A DNA stretch of 64,000 nucleotides from Palsa-461 sp036844945 (GTDB lineage: Bacteria; Actinomycetota; Acidimicrobiia; Acidimicrobiales; RAAP-2). The stretch covers positions 54,568 through 118,567 of the forward strand of contig DAIUEV010000002.1 of assembly GCA_036844945.1 (NCBI GenBank). Reading direction: 5' to 3'. The position numbers were made by a program, and so were the translations under genes. Numbering within the stretch: position 1 is the first letter of the stretch; each line of letters begins with the position of its first letter. The notes beneath the pieces were generated by a model that saw nothing but the letters and a program-made list of their open reading frames with translations, made no database searches and was not told where the DNA came from. Shown here one piece after another: positions 51,138 through 60,065 of the stretch.

Positions 51138-51938
51138 CTAGCCCTCCGCGTCCGCGCCGCGCACCATGAGCACCGGGCCTCCGGCGTCGCGGCCCTCGAC
51201 CCGGTCGAGGTCGATCACGACCGCCACGCCCCGGCGCTGCGGGTCCATGTTCCGCTCGAGCTCGGGGCTCTGCTCGTAGATGGCGTCCGCCTCCTCGGGG
51301 TCGGGCTCGGCCCGGGCCCGCCCGTGGAACTGATAGGTGGTGCGGGTCGCCGGGTCGCGGTACATGAGCGCGAGTCGGGGGTTCGTCTCGATGGCGGTGA
51401 GGAGCCCTCCCTTCGGGTCCCGGATCCACATGGCCAGCCGGCTCGGGCCGTGCGCCTGGGTGGTGCCGCGGAAGGACAGGTGCGGCTGCCCCTCGGCGTC
51501 CGCGTACGCCACCATCACCGGGGTCCGGTTGGCCAGGGCCCCGTTCACGGCGTCCCGCATCGCATCGGTGAGCGCGATCGGGACCGGGGTGGGGGGCGGG
51601 CCCGGGATCAGGGTGGTCTCGACCCTCGCGATGCGCCCCTCGCCGTCGAACCCGAGCCGGATCGAAACTCCGCCGACCGGGGCGCCCGCACCGAACCGAG
51701 CGGTCAGGACGGCCCCGGCGCCCTCGGAAACCGGCTCCGACCAGGTGGCCGCGGCGAGCTGGTCGGCCAGGAGCGAGGAGCCGACGCTGTGGAGCACCGC
51801 CTCGCGCCCCTCCTGGGCCCCGAGCGGGGACACTGCCACGACTCCTTCGGCGAGCACCGGGGCCAGCGCCTCCTTGTGCTCGTCGGTGGGGGCCCGCAGC
51901 GCGTCGGCCCATCGCTGTGCCGCCTCCCGGACGTCCAT
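51138..51938 (-). CDS. Fusion of a SnoaL-like domain and a PNPOx/F420-type split barrel
   Basis: A 266-residue protein. The first 115 residues form an NTF2/SnoaL-like cone (REAAQRWADALRAP, LAPVLAEGVVAVSPLG, RLGFDGEGRIARVETTLIP). The rest is a flavin/F420-binding split barrel: NGALANRTPVMVAYADAEG, PHLSFRGTTQAHG, AIETNPRLALMYRDP. ATG 51938 has GGGAGG three bases upstream. It precedes and is probably co-transcribed with the aldo/keto reductase. The two-domain order suggests a redox enzyme acting on a hydrophobic ligand. Confidence 0.8.
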   Translation of the reverse strand: MDVREAAQRWADALRAPTDEHKEALAPVLAEGVVAVSPLGAQEGREAVLHSVGSSLLADQLAAATWSEPVSEGAGAVLTARFGAGAPVGGVSIRLGFDGEGRIARVETTLIPGPPPTPVPIALTDAMRDAVNGALANRTPVMVAYADAEGQPHLSFRGTTQAHGPSRLAMWIRDPKGGLLTAIETNPRLALMYRDPATRTTYQFHGRARAEPDPEEADAIYEQSPELERNMDPQRRGVAVVIDLDRVEGRDAGGPVLMVRGADAEG

Positions 51939-52004
51939 GGTCCTCCCTCGGTGGTACGCCTCGACGCTGGCCCATGGTAGGGGGACCTGCTCGGGCCGCT
52001 CTCG

Positions 52005-52145
52005 GTGAGCGGGATTGAGTTCGTATCCAATCTTGGCAAGCCGTTCGTCAGACTTCCGAATCGCAACGGAGAGCTCATCGAGCTGCCTGTGGGGGATCGG
52101 ACTCGGCTTTACTCGCTGGATGCGCGGGCTCGACCAACTCGGTAG
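52005..52145 (+). CDS. Possible 46-residue small protein
   Basis: A frame from GTG 52005 to TAG 52145 has protein-like composition (IEFVSNLGKPFVRLPNRN, ELIELPVGDRTRLYSLD) and lies alone in the 345-bp gap between divergent genes. There is no ribosome-binding site and no family match that I recognise. It could be a real small gene, a fragment of a lost one, or chance. The rest of 51939-52283 must hold promoters and shows no other structure. Confidence 0.25.
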   Translation: MSGIEFVSNLGKPFVRLPNRNGELIELPVGDRTRLYSLDARARPTR

Positions 52146-52283
52146 CCCGCGTACCGACCTTCGGCCCTAGTGACGTGGAACGCCCGCGCTCAGGATGGTC
52201 ACCACGCGAGACGCGGGCTCGTCCATGGCAACACCAGCCGAGTGAGGCAGATCGTCGCGTTTCGCTGAGTACAGGAGACGACG

Positions 52284-52760
52284 GTGAAGAAGGCGAGAAC
52301 AGCATCTTCGGCGACCACCACGAGCGCGCTTTTCGTCATCGCCGTCACACTGGCCGCGTGTAGCGGCGGCGCCACGGGAGGCGGAGGTGCGGGCGGCGGC
52401 GGCGGCTCGGGTGGTGGAGGTGGTGGTGGCGGCGGCATCAATGTCGCCACGGCAATCGTCGGGAGTTGGCTCGGACCCCAACTCTCCCCCGCTGGGAGCC
52501 CCAACCAATGCTCCAGTGTTGGTACCACCTCGTTCTCGTTCAACTCAGATGGCACCTGGAACTCCAACACGGTGACGACAGAGGCATGCGGGGGAAGCGT
52601 CGCGCTGGGCGGCAGATACTCAGTCAACGGAACGAGCCTCGGTCTCACGTTCACAGACTGCCCAGAGAGTTGCCCTTCGCCCATCACCGAGACGGTCAAC
52701 TTTGTCGACAACGATCACTTCTCATTCAGCGATGAAAGTGGGACGTATACCCGCCAGTGA
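52284..52760 (+). CDS. Lipoprotein with polyglycine linker and small beta domain
   Basis: A 158-residue lipoprotein. The signal ends in a lipobox LAAC with Cys26 as the anchor. Residues about 27-51 are almost pure glycine with a few Ser/Ala, a flexible tether. The rest is a small beta domain (IVGSWLGPQL, TSFSFNSDGTWNS, GRYSVNGTSLGLTFTD, NDHFSFSDESGTY) of the kind seen in lipocalin-like or copper-resistance-type barrels, with four Cys. GTG 52284 has AGGAG six bases upstream. Ligand unknown. Confidence 0.78.
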   Translation: MKKARTASSATTTSALFVIAVTLAACSGGATGGGGAGGGGGSGGGGGGGGGINVATAIVGSWLGPQLSPAGSPNQCSSVGTTSFSFNSDGTWNSNTVTTEACGGSVALGGRYSVNGTSLGLTFTDCPESCPSPITETVNFVDNDHFSFSDESGTYTRQ

Positions 52761-53032
52761 CGAGTGCGGCATTCGGCGCGTTGTCGGTTCTGACGTGTGG
52801 CTGACCCCGATCCGGAGGGCTGCCTTGTTCGGGTGATGAGTCGACGCGCGGGTCCCTTCGATCGAAGCGTCCGTGTATAGAGTGACGTGGCGGGGCCTCG
52901 GAACCGTCAGCTCTCCGACCACTCTCTGAGCTTTTCCGCAGAGCCACGGGCGGTCTCCTTGTCGTACAAGCACACCCTGTGGTCGGAGGACGTGGGTCGA
53001 CGGTGACTCCGAACACCGCCCGGGGAGGGACG
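52761..53032. other. Intergenic region before the acyl-CoA synthetase
   Basis: About 270 bp without a supported gene. It contains a perfect 12-bp palindrome, CTTCGATCGAAG, at 52856-52867, a possible operator. The base composition is less GC-rich than in the flanking coding regions. Confidence 0.3.
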
Positions 53033-54673
53033 ATGGGCCACAACCACACCGAGGTGTTCAGGGCGACGGCCCGAGCGGTGCCCGAGCGCGACTGCGTCAT
53101 TGCCGGCGACTACCGCCTCTCCTTCCGGTCGCTGGGCGAGCGGGTCAACCGCCTCGGGAACGTCCTCCTCGAGCACGGCATCGGGCTGCGGACCGAGCGC
53201 GACGGCCTCCACGGTTGGGAGGCGGGTCAGGACCTCGTCGGGCTGTACCTCTACAACGGCCACGAGTACCTGGAGGGCATGCTCGGAGCGGGGGCCGCCT
53301 GGGCCGCCTCGTTCAACGTCAACTACCGCTACGTCGACACCGAGCTGCGCTACCTCTTCGACGACGCGTCGGCCGCCGCCATCGTGTTCCACGCCGCGTT
53401 CGCGCCGACCCTCGCCCGGGTGCTCGACCGGCTCGGCCGGTCCCCCCTCCTCCTCCAGGTCGCCGACGGGAGCGGCCACGACCTTCTCCCGGGCGCCCTC
53501 GACTACGAGGAGGCGCTCGCCGCGGCCTCCCCGGAGCCCCCGCCGGTCGCGCTCTCCGGCGACGACCTCTACGTCCTCTACACCGGCGGCACCACCGGCA
53601 ACCCGAAGGGCACGCTCTGGCGGCAGGCGGACATCTTCGACACCACGCTCGGCACGCTGATGGCGACCGGCGGCGTGGACCTCTCGAGCCTCGAGACGAT
53701 CGAGCGCACGGTGGCGGCGACCGAGGAACGGCGGGCGCTCCCGGGGCCGCCGCTCATGCACGGCGCCGGGCAGTGGGTGGCGCTGGGCACCATCCTCGGA
53801 GGCGGCACGGTGGTGTTCCCCACCGTGGTGACCCAGCTCGACGCGCCCTCGATCCTCGACGCCATCGAGCGGGACAAGGTGCAGCTGCTCACGATCGTCG
53901 GCGATGCCTTCGCCCGCCCGATCTGCGACGAGTTGGACCGCCGGCCCCGCGACCTCAGCTCCCTCGTCGTGGTGCTGACCGGCGGCGCGGCGCTGAGCGT
54001 CGGGACCAAGGCCCGTCTGCTCGAGCTCCTTCCCTCCGTGCTGATCGTCGACTCGGGCGGGGCGTCGGAGACCGGGCCCCAGCTGAGCAACGTGAGCGCC
54101 GTCGGCGCCGAGCCGACGACCGGGGTGTTCCTCCCCAGCCCGTCCACGCTCGTGCTCGATGACGAGCGGCGGGTGGTCCTCCCCGCCGGGCACGACGGCA
54201 TCGGGTGGCTGGCCCATGACGGGCCCATCCCGCTCGGCTACCTGAACGACGAGAAGAAGACCGCGTCCACCTTCCCGGTGGTCCAAGGGCGACGGATGGT
54301 GGTCCCGGGCGACCGGGCCCGGCTGCGCGCCGACGGGCTCATCGAGCTGCTCGGCCGGGAGTCCATGACCATCAACTCCGGCGGCGAGAAGATCTTCGCC
54401 GAGGAGGTCGAGCAGGCCCTGATGCGTCACCCCGACGTGCTCGACGTCCTGGTGGTCGGGCGGCCGAGCGAGCGCTGGGGCCAGGAGGTCGTGGCGGTCG
54501 TGCAGCTGGCACCGGGCTCGGAGGCCGACGACGAGGCGCTGCTCGCCGCGGCGCTCGAGCAGATCGCGCGCTACAAGGCACCGAAGGCGATCGTCCGCGT
54601 GGAGCGGGTGCAGCGAACCCCCACCGGGAAGCCCGACTACCCGTGGGCGCACGAGGTGGCCGTCCGACCCTGA
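53033..54673 (+). CDS. fadD: Acyl-CoA synthetase (AMP-forming, FadD type)
   Basis: A 546-residue ANL-superfamily enzyme. The P-loop is YTGGTTGNPKGTLW, the A5 motif region is DSGGASETGPQ, the hinge DRARLRADGLIELLGRE and the C-terminal INSGGEKIFAEEVE and PTGKPDYPW carry the catalytic Lys for adenylation. It activates a carboxylic acid as its CoA thioester, typically fatty, but the acid is not predictable. ATG 53033 has GGGGAGGGA upstream. It converges on chrA with a 19-bp gap. Confidence 0.88.
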   Translation: MGHNHTEVFRATARAVPERDCVIAGDYRLSFRSLGERVNRLGNVLLEHGIGLRTERDGLHGWEAGQDLVGLYLYNGHEYLEGMLGAGAAWAASFNVNYRYVDTELRYLFDDASAAAIVFHAAFAPTLARVLDRLGRSPLLLQVADGSGHDLLPGALDYEEALAAASPEPPPVALSGDDLYVLYTGGTTGNPKGTLWRQADIFDTTLGTLMATGGVDLSSLETIERTVAATEERRALPGPPLMHGAGQWVALGTILGGGTVVFPTVVTQLDAPSILDAIERDKVQLLTIVGDAFARPICDELDRRPRDLSSLVVVLTGGAALSVGTKARLLELLPSVLIVDSGGASETGPQLSNVSAVGAEPTTGVFLPSPSTLVLDDERRVVLPAGHDGIGWLAHDGPIPLGYLNDEKKTASTFPVVQGRRMVVPGDRARLRADGLIELLGRESMTINSGGEKIFAEEVEQALMRHPDVLDVLVVGRPSERWGQEVVAVVQLAPGSEADDEALLAAALEQIARYKAPKAIVRVERVQRTPTGKPDYPWAHEVAVRP

Positions 54674-54692
54674 GGCGCCGGCGGAGGGGCGC

Positions 54693-55868
54693 TCAGTGCC
54701 CGAGCGGCGCGCCCGCCAGCGCGGCGATGACACCCAGCGCGCCGGCCCCCACGATCGCAGGCACCACCCCTCGGCGTAGCCCGAGGAACCACCCGGCGGC
54801 GAGGAACAGCACGCCGAGCTGCCAGAGGTGGGCGAGGGCGAGGCCGAGCGGGATCGCCGAGCCGGCGATCGCCCCGATCGCGGCCGGGCCGGCCCCGGTG
54901 AGGAACGCCTGGATCGACCGGTTGGCCCGGAGCCGGTCGAAGCGCGGCCCGCCCACGAGCACGAACAGGAACGAAGGCGCGAACGCGACGGCCGCGGCCA
55001 GCAACCCCCCGCCGAGACGCCCGGACGCGTAGCCGACCACCGCGACGGTCTGGACGACCGGGCCGGGGGTCACCTGGCCGAGCGCGACCGCGCTCAGGAA
55101 CTGCGCGTTCGACATCAGGTGGTAGGTGGTGACGGCGTCGTGCTGCATCAGCGGCACGATCACGAACCCCCCGCCGTAGGAGAGGGCGCCGACCTTGAAC
55201 GCGATCCACGCCACCGCGCCGAGCCCGCCGATGGCCACCGCCGCGTGGCCGAGCACCGCCGGGAACAGGGCGCGGACGCCGTGGCCGCTGTCCCGTCGGG
55301 CCGCCGCCTCGAAGAGGCCGCAGGCGACGAGCACCAGCACAAGGAACGGGCCGATCGTCGCCGCCGCGACCCCGCCGGCGACGCCGTACGCGAACCAGCG
55401 GAACCGGCGAGCGGTCCCCGGCCCCATCCGGGTCCAGCTCGACCCGACCAGCATCGAGGCGGCGTTCACCGCCACGGCCGGGACGGCCGCGCCCGCCCCC
55501 GCTGCTGCCCCGAGGACCCAGGTCGGCGGGCGCTGCTCGAGGAACAACGCCGCCAGGGCCAGGATGACGACCAGCCCGGGCACGATGAAGCACAGCCCCC
55601 CGACGACGGCGCCGATCGCCCCGCGCAGCCGCCACGCGCAGAAGATGGCCAGCTGCGTCGACGCCGGCCCCGGCAGCAGGTTGGTGGCGGCGATGCCGTC
55701 CTCGAACTCGGGCGCCGCGATCCAGCCGCGGTCGGTCACACACAACCTCCGGAGCAGGGCGATGTGGGCCGGCGGGCCACCGAACCCGATGCAGCCGATC
55801 CGCGTCCACTCGCGGGCGATCGTCGCCAGCCCGACCCGCGCCCCGGTCGGGACGTCCCCCTCGCTCAC
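54693..55868 (-). CDS. chrA: Chromate transporter (CHR family)
   Basis: A 391-residue two-domain CHR permease with about ten spans. The two halves show the family motifs: RIGCIGFGGPPAHIALL and ATNLLPGPASTQLAIF in the first; FKVGALSYGGGFVIVPLMQ and LGQVTPGPVVQTVAVVGY in the second. GTG 55868. Members export chromate or act as sulfate-antagonistic anion pumps. It is transcribed with PutA upstream, 33 bp away, though a joint role is not evident. Confidence 0.88.
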   Translation of the reverse strand: MSEGDVPTGARVGLATIAREWTRIGCIGFGGPPAHIALLRRLCVTDRGWIAAPEFEDGIAATNLLPGPASTQLAIFCAWRLRGAIGAVVGGLCFIVPGLVVILALAALFLEQRPPTWVLGAAAGAGAAVPAVAVNAASMLVGSSWTRMGPGTARRFRWFAYGVAGGVAAATIGPFLVLVLVACGLFEAAARRDSGHGVRALFPAVLGHAAVAIGGLGAVAWIAFKVGALSYGGGFVIVPLMQHDAVTTYHLMSNAQFLSAVALGQVTPGPVVQTVAVVGYASGRLGGGLLAAAVAFAPSFLFVLVGGPRFDRLRANRSIQAFLTGAGPAAIGAIAGSAIPLGLALAHLWQLGVLFLAAGWFLGLRRGVVPAIVGAGALGVIAALAGAPLGH

Positions 55869-55901
55869 CCCGATGTCCCGTCCCCGTGACCGTCCGGTCG
55901 G

Positions 55902-58900
55902 CTACCCGTAGACGATGTTCCCATAGCGGTGCAGGCTGCGGCTCACCGTCTGCTCGCGGAGCCAGCGGACGAGTTCGATGCGGCCGTGCGAGCACACCGG
56001 TTCGTCGAGCACGCTCAGGCCGAGTCCGGTCGCCGCCTCGAGGACCGCCGGCTCGACGGCGCCGAGGAGCCGGACCCGGGCGCCGGGCCGCCCGGCCAGG
56101 CGGTCGGCGAATCCTTCGGGCCCCTCGACGCTGACCTCGCAGTCGCCCCGAGACCCGGCGCGGCCTGACGCGCTGGAGATCTCGATCGGGGTGCCGGTCA
56201 ACGCGGCCACCGCGGCCGCCTTGGAGAGGTCGTCGTCGGACGCGCCGTCGGCGGCGCGGACGATCACCCCCGGCGTGTACGGGCGGTAGCGCAGCACGTT
56301 CGACTCGGAGCGGAGCCCGGCCAGCTCGTGCTCGGCCAGGAAGTGGCTGTCCCACCACTGGCGGTAGGAGCGCTGTGCGTCGGCGACGGTGACCGGCCCG
56401 GCGTCGCGCCAGCGCCGGAGCCCGATGAGGTAGTGGGGGCCGCCCGCCTTGGCGGTCGGGCCGAGGCTGGAGGCCTTCCAGCCGCCGAAGGGCTGACGGC
56501 CGACGATCGCGCCGGTGGTCGGCCGGTTGATGTAGAGGTTGCCGGCCTCGACCGCGTCCGCCCAGCGGGCGTGCTCGCCGGGGTCGAGGGAGTGCAGGCC
56601 CGCGGTCAGCCCGAAGGCCACCGAGTTCTGCGCCCCGATCGCCTCGGCGAGGTCGTCGACCGCCATCACGGCCAGCACCGGACCGAACCACTCGGTGAGG
56701 TGCGCCCAGGACCCGGCGCGGACGCCCACCCGCACGCCCGGCCGCCACAGGCGCCGTCCGGCGTCGAGCACCTCGGGCTCGACCAGCCAGCGCTCGCCGT
56801 CGTCGAGCCGGGTGAGCGCCCGTTCGAGCGCGGGCGTCATCGGCCCCACGATCGGGCCGACCTCGGTGGCGGGATCGGTGGCCGGCCCCACTCGCAGGCT
56901 GCGCGTCGCGTCGGCCAGCTGCCGGAGGAACGGGGTCTTGTCGAGGATCGAGCGGTGCACGATGGCCACGCTGGCGGCCGAGCACTTCTGGCCGGCGTGG
57001 CCGAAGGCCGAGCGGACGAGGTCGGCGACCGCCTGGTCGACGTCGGCGGTCGCGCCGATCACCAGCGCGTTCTTCCCGCTCGTCTCGGCGAGCAATCGGC
57101 GGCCCGGCGCCCAGCGCGCGAAGAGCCGCGCCGTCTCGATCGATCCGGTGAGGACAACCCCGTTCACGTCGGGATGGGTCACCAGCCGGCGCCCCACCGG
57201 CCCGTCGGGCGCGGCCACCAGCTGCACCTGCTCCGCCCCGAAACCGGCCGACCACAGGGAGCGGACCAGCAGGTCGGAGGTCCCCGGGGCCTCCGGGCTC
57301 GGCTTGACGATGACCGTGTTGCCGGCCGCGAGCGCCGCGAGCATCCCGCCGGCCGGGATCGCGAACGGGAAGTTCCAGGGGGGCGTCACCACGACCACAC
57401 CGAGGGGGACCGACCCGACCGTGTCGCCGACCGAGTCGGCCAGCACGGCATCCCGCGCGTACCAGCGTGCGTAGTCGACGGCTTCGGACACCTCGGTGTC
57501 GGCCTCGAGGAAGGTCTTGCCGGCCTCGGCCGCCATCACCGCGACGGCGTCCGCCCGTGCCGACGCCAACGACTCCGCGGCGGCGAGGAGCAGGCGACGA
57601 CGCGCCTCGCCCGGCGTGTCCGACCAGTCCGGCGCCGCCCCCCGGGCCGCCGCCACCGCCCGTTCGACCTCTTCCTCGGTGGCCGGTGGCGGTGCCGAGG
57701 GCACGGCGGCCGTGAGCAGACGCACCGCCCAGCGCCGGTTGGCCGGCACCGTGAGATCGGTGTCCGGCTCGTTGTGCCAGCCGTCCCGGTCGCCGGCGCG
57801 AGGCCCGGCGGTCATCGAGCGGTCTTGGCGCTGGTGCGGGCGGGTGCCGACGAGCCCGCGCTCGGCATAGGCCCGCTCGAACCGGGCCGCCTGGTCTCGC
57901 CAGGGCTCGGTCCCGGGGCGGAGGCCGGACGCATGGCGGAGGAACCCCTCTGGCGTCGCATTCTCGTCGAGCCGGCGGGCCAGGTACGCGAGCGCGTTGC
58001 GGAAGTCCCGCCTGGAGGTGATCGGCAGGTAGAAGATCATCCGGCCCACCCGCTCTCCGACCGCTCGGGCCTCGGCGTCGGCCATCCCGGACAGCATCTC
58101 GACCTCGACGAGCACCGCCGCGTCCTCGGCCAGGACGAGGGCCAGCGCAACGTCGAACAGGTTGTGGGACGCGACACCGATCCGGACCGAGCCCTCCCGA
58201 CCCGCCCCGATCAGTCGCTCGAGGAGCACCTTGTAGGAGGCGTCGGTCTCGGCCTTGCTGTCGTAGGGGGCGGGCGGCCACCCGTGCACCTCGGCCTCGA
58301 CCCGCTCCATGGCCAGGTTGGCCCCCTTCACCAGGCGCACGCGGATCGGCGACCCTCCCGAGGCGACGCGCTCGGCGGCCCACTGCAGCAGCCGGTCGAG
58401 CGCACCGTGGGTGTCGGGCAGGTACGCCTGCAGCGCGATCCCCGCGCCGAGCGAGACGAACTCCGGCCGATCCAGCACCGACATGAAGACGCCGAGCGTG
58501 AGGTCGAGGTCCCGGTGCTCCTCCATGTCGAGATTGACGAGCTTCGGCGGGTTCGACTCGAGCGCGGCCCGGTAGAGCCCGACGAGGGGTTCGCGGATCC
58601 GGGCGACCGAACCGTCGAAGTCGACGAGCGAGAGCCCGGCGGCAATCGACGACGCCTTGACCGAGACGCAGTCGACATCGGGCCGTCGGAGCAGGGCCTC
58701 GACCGCCGCGGCGCGGCGCCGGGCCTCCTCCCAGCCGAGCACCGCCTCGCCGAGCAGGTTGAGGTTGGGTCGTCGGCCGGCCGACCATTGCCGGCCCAAT
58801 CGACGGCCGAGCGCCGTCGGTGGCTCCGACCGGCCCACGAGCTCCCGGGTCTCACGACGCAGACGGGCGCCCGCCAGCCGCACGACCGGGGAAGGGGCGA

Positions 58901-59219
58901 TCCGACCAGCCATCCCCCCGGCCTTGAGCAGCACCCGGTCGAGGGCGGAGGTCCCGGCGAGGTCACCCCGTGCGAGCACCGCCAACTGGCCCGCCGCCGC
59001 GACGGGGTCCTCGGGTCGCAGCACGCGGTCGGCGAGCGAGAACACGAACCGCGTCCCGCCGGGGTCGTCCAGCAAGCGCTGAAAGGCGGCCCGGCGCCGG
59101 CCCTCGCGCCTCGGCGTGAGCTCGGCCGCTCGGACGCTGAGCTCTCCGGCGAGCACCAGGGCTCGGGCGACGGGCGAGGTGTCGGTGGGAGGGACCTCGA
59201 CCGGCGTCACACGACCCAT
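55902..59219 (-). CDS. putA: Bifunctional proline dehydrogenase / pyrroline-5-carboxylate dehydrogenase
   Basis: A 1105-residue PutA. The FAD-dependent proline dehydrogenase barrel occupies about residues 130-470 (SVKASSIAAGLSLVDFD, RVRLVKGANLAMERVEAEVHG). The aldehyde dehydrogenase part follows, with VTPPWNFPFAIPAGGMLAAL, Glu in LLAETSGKNALV and the catalytic Cys in AGQKCSAAS. The C-terminal 150 residues form a further ALDH-like tail. There is no N-terminal ribbon-helix-helix, so it is not a PutA that represses itself. It oxidises proline to glutamate through a channelled intermediate. ATG 59219 is preferred over GTG 59210. Confidence 0.92.
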   Translation of the reverse strand: MGRVTPVEVPPTDTSPVARALVLAGELSVRAAELTPRREGRRRAAFQRLLDDPGGTRFVFSLADRVLRPEDPVAAAGQLAVLARGDLAGTSALDRVLLKAGGMAGRIAPSPVVRLAGARLRRETRELVGRSEPPTALGRRLGRQWSAGRRPNLNLLGEAVLGWEEARRRAAAVEALLRRPDVDCVSVKASSIAAGLSLVDFDGSVARIREPLVGLYRAALESNPPKLVNLDMEEHRDLDLTLGVFMSVLDRPEFVSLGAGIALQAYLPDTHGALDRLLQWAAERVASGGSPIRVRLVKGANLAMERVEAEVHGWPPAPYDSKAETDASYKVLLERLIGAGREGSVRIGVASHNLFDVALALVLAEDAAVLVEVEMLSGMADAEARAVGERVGRMIFYLPITSRRDFRNALAYLARRLDENATPEGFLRHASGLRPGTEPWRDQAARFERAYAERGLVGTRPHQRQDRSMTAGPRAGDRDGWHNEPDTDLTVPANRRWAVRLLTAAVPSAPPPATEEEVERAVAAARGAAPDWSDTPGEARRRLLLAAAESLASARADAVAVMAAEAGKTFLEADTEVSEAVDYARWYARDAVLADSVGDTVGSVPLGVVVVTPPWNFPFAIPAGGMLAALAAGNTVIVKPSPEAPGTSDLLVRSLWSAGFGAEQVQLVAAPDGPVGRRLVTHPDVNGVVLTGSIETARLFARWAPGRRLLAETSGKNALVIGATADVDQAVADLVRSAFGHAGQKCSAASVAIVHRSILDKTPFLRQLADATRSLRVGPATDPATEVGPIVGPMTPALERALTRLDDGERWLVEPEVLDAGRRLWRPGVRVGVRAGSWAHLTEWFGPVLAVMAVDDLAEAIGAQNSVAFGLTAGLHSLDPGEHARWADAVEAGNLYINRPTTGAIVGRQPFGGWKASSLGPTAKAGGPHYLIGLRRWRDAGPVTVADAQRSYRQWWDSHFLAEHELAGLRSESNVLRYRPYTPGVIVRAADGASDDDLSKAAAVAALTGTPIEISSASGRAGSRGDCEVSVEGPEGFADRLAGRPGARVRLLGAVEPAVLEAATGLGLSVLDEPVCSHGRIELVRWLREQTVSRSLHRYGNIVYG

Positions 59220-59275
59220 TCCATCGCGCCCGACCGGCACCCGGGACCGGCCTCGACCTCGCTAGCGTCCCGCCG

Positions 59276-60052
59276 GTGCGGAGCCGCGGACCCGACCGGG
59301 GCGAGATCGCGGCGCGGCTCGCCGCCGCCGGTTGCGTCGCGCCGACCGAGGAGGCCGACGAGCTGGTCGCCGCAGCCGGGGCCGACGAGACGACGCTGCT
59401 CCGGCTCGTCGAGCGGCGCGAAGCCGGCGAGCCGCTGGCTTGGGTGACCGGATCGACGCGGTTCCTCGGCCACCCGGTGGTGGTCCGCCCCGGGGTCTAC
59501 GTGCCCCGATGGCAGACCGAGGCGCTGGCCGAGCGGGCGATCGAGCTCCTTCCCCCCGACGGCGCGGCCGCCGACCTGTGCACTGGGTCGGGCGCGATCG
59601 CGGTGGCGCTCCGGCACGCTCGCCCGGCGGCGAGGGTGGTGGCCACCGAACTCGACCCGGGGGCGTGCCGGTGCGCCGTCGAGAACGGGGTCGAGGTCTA
59701 CTGCGGGGACCTGGCCGGTCGGTTGCCCCCCGAGCTCCGCGGCCGCTTGGACGTGGTGGTCGCGGTCGTCCCGTACGTGCCGACCGACGCGATCGCCTAC
59801 CTGCCCACCGACGCGCGTGACCACGAGCCGCCGCTCGCCCTGGACGGGGGCCCCGACGGCACTGCCGTCCTCCGCCGCGCGGTTGCCGCGGCCTCCGAGT
59901 GGCTCCGGCCCAAGGGGACGCTCCTGCTCGAGCTCGGCGGCGACCAGGACCGTCTGCTCGCGGAGTCCCTTGCCACCGCCGGGTTCGGCGCCTCGAGGTG
60001 TCACCACGACGACGAGGGCGACCTGCGGGGGCTCGAGGCCACGCTCGGCTGA
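59276..60052 (+). CDS. PrmC/HemK-like methyltransferase with altered NPPY motif
   Basis: A 258-residue protein of the N5-glutamine methyltransferase type. The helical N-terminus (ERREAGEPLAWVTGSTRFLGH) and the SAM site AADLCTGSGAIAVAL match. The catalytic motif, NPPY in PrmC and NAPY in some actinobacterial relatives, is here AVVPYVP, so the Asn that holds the target amide is missing. It may have another substrate or be inactive. GTG 59276 is divergent from PutA with 56 bp between. Confidence 0.78.
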   Translation: MRSRGPDRGEIAARLAAAGCVAPTEEADELVAAAGADETTLLRLVERREAGEPLAWVTGSTRFLGHPVVVRPGVYVPRWQTEALAERAIELLPPDGAAADLCTGSGAIAVALRHARPAARVVATELDPGACRCAVENGVEVYCGDLAGRLPPELRGRLDVVVAVVPYVPTDAIAYLPTDARDHEPPLALDGGPDGTAVLRRAVAAASEWLRPKGTLLLELGGDQDRLLAESLATAGFGASRCHHDDEGDLRGLEATLG

Positions 60053-60065
60053 CCTCACCCGGTGC

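Noticed and set aside
52722..52973. An 83-residue minus-strand frame with LYTDAS, reminiscent of an RNase H-fold transposase
   Set aside because: Only a four-to-six residue likeness, no further catalytic acid in place, no terminal repeats and no ribosome site.
54637..58788. A 1383-residue open frame on the minus strand across chrA and putA
   Set aside because: It is an Arg/Pro/Gly-rich shadow frame of putA and chrA, which have full family similarity in their own frames; high-GC DNA produces such frames often.
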